Below are positions 56,971 through 64,000 of a DNA stretch of 64,000 nt, piece after piece. The notes under the pieces were generated by a model, which was not told the origin of the DNA, did not search any database, and was given only the letters and a program-made list of their open reading frames with translations. The DNA lies in the NCBI GenBank assembly GCA_963799245.1, contig CAWCWN010000003.1:1674001-1738000 (forward strand), given 5' to 3'. Both the position numbers and the translations under genes were made by a program. Every line of letters begins with the position of its first letter. Position 1 is the first letter of the stretch. Source of the stretch: CAWCWN01 sp963799245. Lineage in GTDB: Bacteria; Chloroflexota; Ktedonobacteria; Ktedonobacterales; Ktedonobacteraceae.

Positions 56971-57045
56971 GTATCCTGGCAATCGAAATCGACGCCTTTT
57001 CTGGTGCCTGTTATCTTTAGAAAACCAATCATGAGGAGGCAGACC

Positions 57046-57516
57046 GTGCCAAGACGTAAAAAAGTCGTGCGGCGGCCAGACATACCGGATGCGAAGTACA
57101 GGAGCCGCAATGTGGCTCGCTTTACCAGTAAGCTGATGTTGGATGGGAAACGCAGCCTGGCTGAACGCATTATTTACGATGCGTTTGAAGCTATCGAGGC
57201 CAGACAGAAGCGACCGCCGCTCGATGTGTTTGAGCAAGCGTTAAAGAACGCAACACCTACTGTAGAAGTAAAACCACGCCGTGTCGGAGGTTCAACCTAT
57301 CAAGTTCCAATAGATGTACGTCGCGATCGAGGCAATGCCCTGGCGATGCGCTGGCTTATCAAGTCCGCACGTGGCCGAACGGGCCGCTCGATGGCCGAAA
57401 AACTTGCCAGTGAATTGATGGATGCCGCCGCCGGACAGGGTATGACCATAAAGAAACGTGAGGAGACCCACAAAATGGCGGAGTCCAACAAGGCCTTCGC
57501 ACATTATCGCTGGTAA
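57046..57516 (+). CDS. rpsG: 30S ribosomal protein S7
   Basis: Start GTG 57046 (MPRRKKVVRRPDIPDAKYRSRNVARFTSKLM) with AGGAGG 6 bases upstream, giving 156 residues, the usual S7 length. Conserved MLDGKRSLAERIIYDAFE, FEQALKNATPTVEVKPRRVGGSTYQVPIDVR, ALAMRWLIKSARGR, and the end KREETHKMAESNKAFAHYRW. S7 starts assembly of the 30S head and contacts the E-site tRNA. Confidence 0.96.
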   Translation: MPRRKKVVRRPDIPDAKYRSRNVARFTSKLMLDGKRSLAERIIYDAFEAIEARQKRPPLDVFEQALKNATPTVEVKPRRVGGSTYQVPIDVRRDRGNALAMRWLIKSARGRTGRSMAEKLASELMDAAAGQGMTIKKREETHKMAESNKAFAHYRW

Positions 57517-57525
57517 TAATATATC

Positions 57526-59600
57526 ATGGCAAGAGAATTTCCCCTCGAAAAAACTCGAAATATTGGCATCATTGCTCATATTGACGCTGGTAAAACTACG
57601 ACAACCGAGCGTATTCTCTTCTACACCAAAAAGATCCATCGCATGGGTGAGGTGCACGAAGGGGCCGCAACAATGGACTGGATGCCTCAGGAGCAGGAGC
57701 GCGGCATTACGATTACGTCTGCCGCTACAACCTGTTTCTGGCTCGATCACCGCATTAATATCATCGATACGCCGGGCCATGTTGACTTCACGGCTGAGGT
57801 CGAGCGCTCTTTGCGCGTCCTCGACGGCGGTGTGGTCGTTTTTGATGCGGTTGCCGGCGTCGAACCTCAATCCGAGACCGTATGGCGCCAGGCAAACAAG
57901 TATAACGTCCCCCGTATCTGTTTCGTCAACAAAATGGACCGCATAGGCGCCGACTTCTGGCGGACTGTCGATATGATCCGTGAGCGTCTGGGCGCTGTGC
58001 CCGTGCCGATTCAAGTCCCCGTTGGCCGCGAGAGCAACTTTAAGGGCTTTCTGGATCTGATCGCAGAACAGGCGGTGATCTTTACCGATGACCTGGGAAC
58101 CACGTCTGATCATACCGAAGTGCCTACAAGTATGGAGGCCGAGTACGCTCAGCATCGCGAATACCTGATCGAGCGCGTGGCCGAGACCGACGAGGATTTG
58201 ACTCTGAAGTACCTTGAGGGTGAGGAGATCACCAGGGACGAGCTGATCGCCGCGCTGCGTAAAGCAACCATCGCAGGCACGCTGGTTCCGGTGCTGTGTG
58301 GCACGGCCCTGAAAAACAAGGGCGTGCAGGCTATGCTGGATGCAGTAATCGCCTACCTGCCATCTCCACTGGACATCCCCCCTCTCGCAGGCATTAACCC
58401 CGATACGGACCTGACCGAGACGCGCCCGGTCGATGACTCGGCTCCCTTCAGCGCTCTGGTCTTCAAAATCGTCTCCGATCCTTTTGTGGGTCGCCTGTCC
58501 TACCTGCGTGTCTACTCGGGCACGCTGTCGAAGGGCTCCGCCGTAGAGAACAGCACAAAGAGTAAAACGGAGCGCGTCGGGCGCTTGCTGCGCATGCATG
58601 CCAATCACCGCGAGGACATCGACGAGATTCGCGCTGGAGACATCTGTGCCGCCGTGGGCCTGCGCAACACCTTTACCGGGGACACGCTCTGTGATGCCCA
58701 GCATCCGATTATACTGGAATTGATCACCTTCCCTCAGCCGGTGATCGACATTGCTATCGAGCCGAGGACGCGTGCCGACCAGGACAAGATGGCCATTGCC
58801 CTGAACAAACTGGCGGAAGAGGATCCCACCTTCCAGCTGCATACCGACCCTGAGAGCGGTCAGACCATCATCAGCGGTATGGGTGAACTACACCTGGAGG
58901 TGCTCGTGGACCGCATGTTCCGTGAGTTCAAGGTCGAGGCAAATATCGGTCGGCCACAGGTTGCCTATCGCGAGACGATTACTCGTGAAACACAGGCGCA
59001 AGGTAAGCACGTACGCCAGACGGGCGGTCATGGTCAATACGGTGATGTCTGGATCAGGGTTGCCCCCAATGAGCGCGGCAAGGGCTTTGAATTCATCAAT
59101 GCCGTTGTCGGTGGTGTGATACCCAAAGAATATATCAGACCCGTTGAAAACGGGATTAAAGAGACATTGGATAATGGTATTGTCGCCGGTTACCCGATGA
59201 TCGACGTCAAGGTAACGCTCTATGATGGGTCTTACCATGAGGTTGACTCCAGTGAAATGGCCTTTAAGACGGCCGGCTCGCTGGCAATTAAAGAGGCTGC
59301 CCGCAGGGCAGGCCCCATTTTGCTTGAGCCAGTCATGCTGGTGGAGGTGACTACCTCTGAAGAGTTTTACGGCGATGTTATTGGTGACATGAACCGGCGT
59401 CGTGGAACGATTCTGGGCATGGAGAGCCGTGGAACGATGCACGTGGTGCGGGGCTATGTTCCACTTGCCGAAATGTTCGGCTATGTGAACGACCTCCGTT
59501 CTATGACCAGCGGGCGTGCCAACTACTCGATGGAATTCGCACATTACGATCCGTGCCGAGGAACATCGCCGAAGAAATCATCGCCAAGGCAAGTCGCTAG
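57526..59600 (+). CDS. fusA: Elongation factor G (apparent 1-base deletion near 59553)
   Basis: ATG 57526, 9 bases after the rpsG stop, with a weak ribosome site, so re-initiation from rpsG is likely. GTPase motifs: AHIDAGKTTTTERIL (G1), RGITITSAATT (G2), DTPGHVDF (G3), NKMD (G4). Domains II-V follow. Near the 3' end the frame breaks at 59551-59555: GATCCGTGCCG where GATCCGGTGCCG is expected. Restoring G gives HYDPVPRNIAEEIIAKASR and a stop at 59598-59600, 691 residues, the normal EF-G length. The longer frame to 59802 is therefore artificial. Confidence 0.95.
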
Positions 59601-59668
59601 GGAGTCCCTGTGGAATCCTTGTGGAATCCCTACAGGCACCCCGGTCACGACAGCGATGGAAATGTCAT

Positions 59669-59741
59669 GGCAGACCTGTAGCGGGCACACTACCTGCGCC
59701 CCGCTACAGGTCTGCCGAGCGGGCGTAGGTAGTGTGCCCGC
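59669..59741 (+). promoter_or_regulatory. Two interlocked, mutually exclusive stems in fusA-tuf gap
   Basis: Stem A: GGCAGACCTGTAGCGGG (59669-59685) pairs perfectly with 59700-59716. Stem B: 59681-59701 pairs with 59721-59741 over 21 bp (one G-U). The arms are ordered A-left, B-left, A-right, B-right and share bases at 59681-59685 and 59700-59701, so both cannot form fully. No T-run follows B. The rest of the 59601-59927 gap has no gene; GTGGAATCC is repeated at about 59610 and 59622, and CCATTCGC-CA-GCGAATGG is a palindrome at 59806-59823. Confidence 0.85.
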
Positions 59742-59805
59742 ACGCGCTCGGAGCCGAAATCAGGGCAGAGGCCTACCGGGCATGCTGTATCTTAAGGTGT
59801 AAGCT

Positions 59806-59823
59806 CCATTCGCCAGCGAATGG
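59806..59823. repeat. Palindrome upstream of tuf
   Basis: CCATTCGC (59806-59813) and GCGAATGG (59816-59823) with a two-base centre, about 105 bases before the tuf start. Confidence 0.7.
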
Positions 59824-59927
59824 ATGCCCGACGTGTAAATGAAAAAGAGAAGTGCCATAGCAAAGGTGCAGCCCCTGACGCACGTATGTTTGCACTGAGC
59901 ACTGTTTTGAAGAGGAACGGAACATAC

Positions 59928-61133
<1,206 letters not shown>

Positions 61134-61198
61134 GCGCAAGCTAAGGGGCGTAACCGCTGTATAGCGGCGGACGTGCGCCCCTAGCACAGGAGATAGAA

Positions 61199-61516
61199 AT
61201 GGCCGCAGGAACGAAACAGCGTATTCGCATCCGCCTGAAAGCGTATGATCACCGCATACTTGACCAGTCGGCAATGCAGATTGTCGATACAGCGCAGCAG
61301 ACGGGGGCGCGTGTCTCAGGCCCGGTGCCTCTGCCAACAGAGATCGATAAATTTACAGTGATGCGTTCACCCTTTATCGACAAAGACTCGCGCGAGCAAT
61401 TCGAGATACGCACACATAAGCGTCTGATAGACATTATTGATCCGACGAACAAAACTGTTGAGGCCCTGACACGTTTGAATTTGCCCGCAGGCGTGGATAT
61501 CGAGATCAAGCTGTAG
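61199..61516 (+). CDS. rpsJ: 30S ribosomal protein S10
   Basis: 105 residues. QRIRIRLKAYDHRILDQSAMQIVDTAQQTGARVSGPVPLPTEIDKFTVMRSPFIDKDSREQFEIRTHKRLIDI is standard S10/NusE. It begins the S10 cluster, 65 bases after tuf. Besides the ribosome it acts in transcription antitermination with NusB. Confidence 0.97.
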   Translation: MAAGTKQRIRIRLKAYDHRILDQSAMQIVDTAQQTGARVSGPVPLPTEIDKFTVMRSPFIDKDSREQFEIRTHKRLIDIIDPTNKTVEALTRLNLPAGVDIEIKL

Positions 61517-61588
61517 GCTCCCGGTGCTGACCCGCTCGTCGCGAGGCGCGGGAGTCCATTCCTACAGAAGGGAAAAGAGGATTAGGCT

Positions 61589-62401
61589 ATGCTGAACGCA
61601 TTATTGGGCAGGAAGGTCGGTATGACCCAGATCTTCGGACCAAATGGCAGCGTTATACCAGTCACCGTGATAGAGGTCGGACCCTGCACAGTGACCCAGA
61701 TTAAGACAGTTGCCCGCGATGGTTACGAAGCTGTCCAGATTGGTTTTGAGCAGACAACGCTAAAACACGTGAGCCGTCCAGAGCTGGGACATCTTGGACA
61801 CAGCCTGCCTCTGCTGAAGGCGCAGCGCAAACATTTGCAGACGCACCAGCAAGAGCAGCGCAATAAGGAAGGCGCGACTGCCACCGAAATGGCGGATGCG
61901 CCGGCGCAGGCAAAAGATAAACAGTTGCAGAAGCTACTGCGGGTTCAGGAAAAGCGCCAGCGCCGTCCGGGACCGGAGCTTGGTCCGTTTAAGGTCCTGC
62001 GTGAAGTGGAACTGCAGGACGGCGTAGCTCCAGAGAAACTGGAGCTGGGCAAGCAATTTGATGCGAGCCTGTTTACCGCCGGCGAGTCGGTGGATATTGT
62101 TGGCACCACAAAGGGTAAGGGCTTCCAGGGTGGAGTCAAGCGCCACGGCTTCGCTGGTGGGCCAAAAACTCACGGCCAGTCGGATCGTTGGCGTGCGCCC
62201 GGCTCGATCGGTTCTGGTACGACGCCTGGACGCGTCTTAAAGGGCACACGTATGGCCGGCCATATGGGCGACGTGCGTGTGACGGCAAAGAAATTGCAAG
62301 TAATTCAAGCTGATCCTGAGCGCAATCTGCTGGTGGTGAAAGGTTCGGTACCTGGTGCCAATGGCGGTTTGCTCACGATTAAGAAGCATGTGATGAGGTA
62401 A
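61589..62401 (+). CDS. rplC: 50S ribosomal protein L3 with central insertion
   Basis: 270 residues; the family is usually about 210. Start MLNALLGRKVGMTQIFGPNGSVIPVTVIEVGPCTVTQIKT and end GTTKGKGFQGGVKRHGFAGGPKTHGQSDRWRAPGSIGSGTTPGRVLKGTRMAGHMG are standard. Between about residues 72 and 132 is an added charged, Gln/Lys/Glu-rich helix-like stretch (HLQTHQQEQRNKEGATATEMADAPAQAKDKQLQKLLRVQEKRQRRPGPE in family-free sequence, quoted by position only in part). The insertion lies in the peripheral beta-barrel part, away from the peptidyl-transferase loop. Confidence 0.93.
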   Translation: MLNALLGRKVGMTQIFGPNGSVIPVTVIEVGPCTVTQIKTVARDGYEAVQIGFEQTTLKHVSRPELGHLGHSLPLLKAQRKHLQTHQQEQRNKEGATATEMADAPAQAKDKQLQKLLRVQEKRQRRPGPELGPFKVLREVELQDGVAPEKLELGKQFDASLFTAGESVDIVGTTKGKGFQGGVKRHGFAGGPKTHGQSDRWRAPGSIGSGTTPGRVLKGTRMAGHMGDVRVTAKKLQVIQADPERNLLVVKGSVPGANGGLLTIKKHVMR

Positions 62402-62406
62402 GCGCA

Positions 62407-63141
62407 ATGCCCTCGACTACAGTGTATAACATGGCCGGAGAGGCCGTAGAAAAGCTCGAACTGAGCGAGCAGGTGTTCGGAATCATCCCAAATGTGGCGG
62501 TACTCCACCAGGTTGTGACCGCACAGCTGGTGAATTGCCGCCAGGGCACAGCTTCGACGAAGACTCGCGCAGAGGTATCGGGCGGGAATAAAAAACCGTA
62601 CAAGCAGAAGGGAACGGGTCGCGCCCGCCAGGGCAGTACGCGTGCGCCACAGTTCCGTCATGGCGGTACCGTATTTGGCCCCAGGCCACATCCTTACCAT
62701 CACGATGTGCCGCGCAAGATGCGCCGCCTGGCCATCCGTTCGGCGCTTTCGGATAAAGTAGTTAACAAGCGTCTGATTGTGCTCAACGACCTTACGCTCG
62801 CGACGCCGCGCACCAAGGATATGGTGGCGCTCCTGGAGAGCCTGCCCCTGGAGGGCAAGCGCGTGTTGATGATGCTGCCAAAGCGGGATGAGAATGTTGT
62901 GCTCTCTCTGCGCAATATTCCGGCCGCAAAGGTGCAGCACGTCTCCTCGATCAACGTTGTGGAACTGCTCAAACATGACTGCCTCATTATGCCTATGGAG
63001 ACCGTGCGCTGGCTCGAACTGGTGTTTGGTGAGGGCGTGAGCGCCGAAGAGGCCAGCGCCAGAATTGCCAGCGCCGTCGTAGGTAGCGACAACGAGGCGG
63101 CTGCAACGACCGAGAGCCCAGTAGCAGGCGAGGAGGAATAA
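62407..63141 (+). CDS. rplD: 50S ribosomal protein L4
   Basis: 244 residues, 5 bases after rplC. Conserved NCRQGTASTKTRAEVSGGNKKPYKQKGTGRARQGSTRAPQFRHGGTVFGPRPHPY extended loop, then the globular fold (RLAIRSALSDKV, TKDMVALL, NVVELLKHDCLIMPMETVRWLE). A C-terminal acidic extension of about 35 residues (NEAAATTESPVAGEEE) is added. L4 lines the exit tunnel and in some bacteria represses the S10 operon. Confidence 0.96.
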   Translation: MPSTTVYNMAGEAVEKLELSEQVFGIIPNVAVLHQVVTAQLVNCRQGTASTKTRAEVSGGNKKPYKQKGTGRARQGSTRAPQFRHGGTVFGPRPHPYHHDVPRKMRRLAIRSALSDKVVNKRLIVLNDLTLATPRTKDMVALLESLPLEGKRVLMMLPKRDENVVLSLRNIPAAKVQHVSSINVVELLKHDCLIMPMETVRWLELVFGEGVSAEEASARIASAVVGSDNEAAATTESPVAGEEE

Positions 63142-63146
63142 GAGCG

Positions 63147-63443
63147 TTGGAAATTACAGAGATACTGCGCCACGGCGTCATTACTGAAAAAACAGTGAGG
63201 CTGCAAGAGCAGAATAAATATACCTTCAAGGTGGCGTTGGAGGCGAATAAAATTGATGTACGCCGCGCCGTTGAGACCATCTTCAATGTAAAAGTTGCCG
63301 CGGTCAATATCGTGCGTATGCCTGGCAAGGCGAAAATGTTCCGGCGTAAAGGTGCCGCTCCTCGACCTCAAGAGGCCCGCGAGTGGAAGAAGGCGATTGT
63401 GACCCTGCGTGAAGGGTATACGATCGACGCATTAAAAGCGTAA
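63147..63443 (+). CDS. rplW: 50S ribosomal protein L23
   Basis: 98 residues from TTG 63147, with GAGGAGG at the rplD 3' end as ribosome site. ILRHGVITEKTVRLQEQNKYTFKVALEANKIDVRRAVETIFNVKVAAVNIVRMPGKAKMFRRKG is standard L23. It sits at the tunnel exit and docks trigger factor and SRP. Confidence 0.95.
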   Translation: MEITEILRHGVITEKTVRLQEQNKYTFKVALEANKIDVRRAVETIFNVKVAAVNIVRMPGKAKMFRRKGAAPRPQEAREWKKAIVTLREGYTIDALKA

Positions 63444-63454
63444 GGTGTTGAGAT

Positions 63455-64000
63455 ATGCCAATTAGACAGTATCGACCAACTTCTCCCGGCCGTCGAGGTA
63501 TGTCGGTATCGACATTCGAGGAGATAACAAAGACAAAGCCAGAGAAATCTCTGACGGTCAAGTTAAATAAGCATGCCGGCCGCAATAATCAAGGTAAGAT
63601 TACTGTACGCCATCGCGGCGGCGGCGCCAAGCGTGCCTATCGCATTATCGATTTTAAGCGCAATAAACTGGGCGTGCCCGCCAGGGTCGCGGCGATCGAG
63701 TACGATCCAAACCGCTCGGCGCGTATCGCGCTGCTGCACTACCTGGATGGCGAGAAGCGCTATATCATCGCCCCGCTGGGGCTCAAAGTCGGTGATCGCG
63801 TGTCGGCGGGTCCCGAGGCCGATATCAGGACAGGGAACGCGCTGCCGCTCAAAAATATCCCGACAGGTACCACTGTTCACTGCATCGAGTTAGAGCGTGG
63901 ACGCGGCGCGCAGATGGCGCGCGGCGCTGGCGCTGGTGCTCAATTGATGGCTAAAGAGGGTGATTATGCCCTGCTGCGCCTGCCCTCAGGTGAACAGCGT
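63455..64000 (+). CDS. rplB: 50S ribosomal protein L2, 3' end cut by window
   Basis: ATG 63455, 11 bases after the rplW stop; 182 codons visible of the usual 275. MPIRQYRPTSPGRRGMSVSTFEEITKTKPEKSL, NKHAGRNNQGKITVRHRGGGAKRAYRIIDFKRNK, IEYDPNRSARIALLHYLDGEKRYIIAP are standard. L2 is needed for subunit joining and peptidyl transfer. The window ends in LPSGEQR, before the GGG.GR..P motif. Confidence 0.96.
   Translation, partial: MPIRQYRPTSPGRRGMSVSTFEEITKTKPEKSLTVKLNKHAGRNNQGKITVRHRGGGAKRAYRIIDFKRNKLGVPARVAAIEYDPNRSARIALLHYLDGEKRYIIAPLGLKVGDRVSAGPEADIRTGNALPLKNIPTGTTVHCIELERGRGAQMARGAGAGAQLMAKEGDYALLRLPSGEQR

Noticed and set aside
57292..58842. Minus-strand frame of 516 codons opposite fusA
   Set aside because: Antisense shadow of a GC-rich conserved gene; no recognisable domain.
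59600..59802. Extended C-terminus of EF-G to 59802
   Set aside because: It arises from the missing G near 59553; the natural stop at 59598-59600 gives the normal length, and the extension is low in family similarity.

Overview
The window reads as one chromosomal stretch from a GC-rich bacterium, most likely a Chloroflexota of the class Ktedonobacteria. That placement is an inference. It rests on the style of the proteins (many PAS/GAF histidine kinases, a CheB-CheR-kinase fusion, a MEDS-domain protein, a triple-FHA ABC transporter, an HspR-controlled chaperone operon, a long-insert RpoC) and on rpoBC running straight into the str and S10 ribosomal clusters. I saw no phage or plasmid backbone and no CRISPR array.

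Layout. 1-10.9 kb is an accessory zone. It holds a partial response regulator, a complete ISKra4-like IS (308-1957) with inverted repeats and target duplication, a YihY-type membrane protein, an IS4-superfamily element (3716-5192), an IS66 remnant, a decayed histidine kinase, a small HTH gene coupled to a large CheB-CheR-kinase, and two 160-bp miniature elements that cut into the kinase genes. 10.9-47.4 kb is mostly housekeeping and signalling: tRNA-Thr, an ion channel, an isoaspartyl methyltransferase beside an amidase fragment, recQ, a DUF3037/HipA-like pair, an M20 peptidase, trmD, two complete two-component pairs plus a stand-alone receiver, a URO-D family enzyme, a NUDIX-membrane-MEDS operon, AIM24, coaBC, FHA-ABC, a QueA-like enzyme, an MBL/site-2-protease/HD/scpA operon and grpE-dnaJ-hspR. 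47.4-64 kb is the core information-processing block: rpoB-rpoC-rpsL-rpsG-fusA-tuf-rpsJ-rplC-rplD-rplW-rplB (cut by the window end).

How the parts work together. The chaperone operon carries its own HspR-type repressor, and a HAIR-like operator overlaps the -35 box of a near-consensus promoter. The rpoB block starts from a near-consensus promoter with a roughly 600-nt leader that ends in a terminator-like hairpin, which suggests attenuation of RNA polymerase synthesis. The gaps rpoB/rpoC, rpsL/rpsG and fusA/tuf all hold strong RNA structures. The fusA/tuf gap has two long, mutually exclusive stems.

A caution on quality: rpoB (twice), dnaJ and fusA, plus the amidase fragment, each lack exactly one base in a short C or G run. 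Repairing that base restores the expected protein in every case. These look like consensus errors of the assembly, not real pseudogenes, so other single-base frame breaks here should be read with care.
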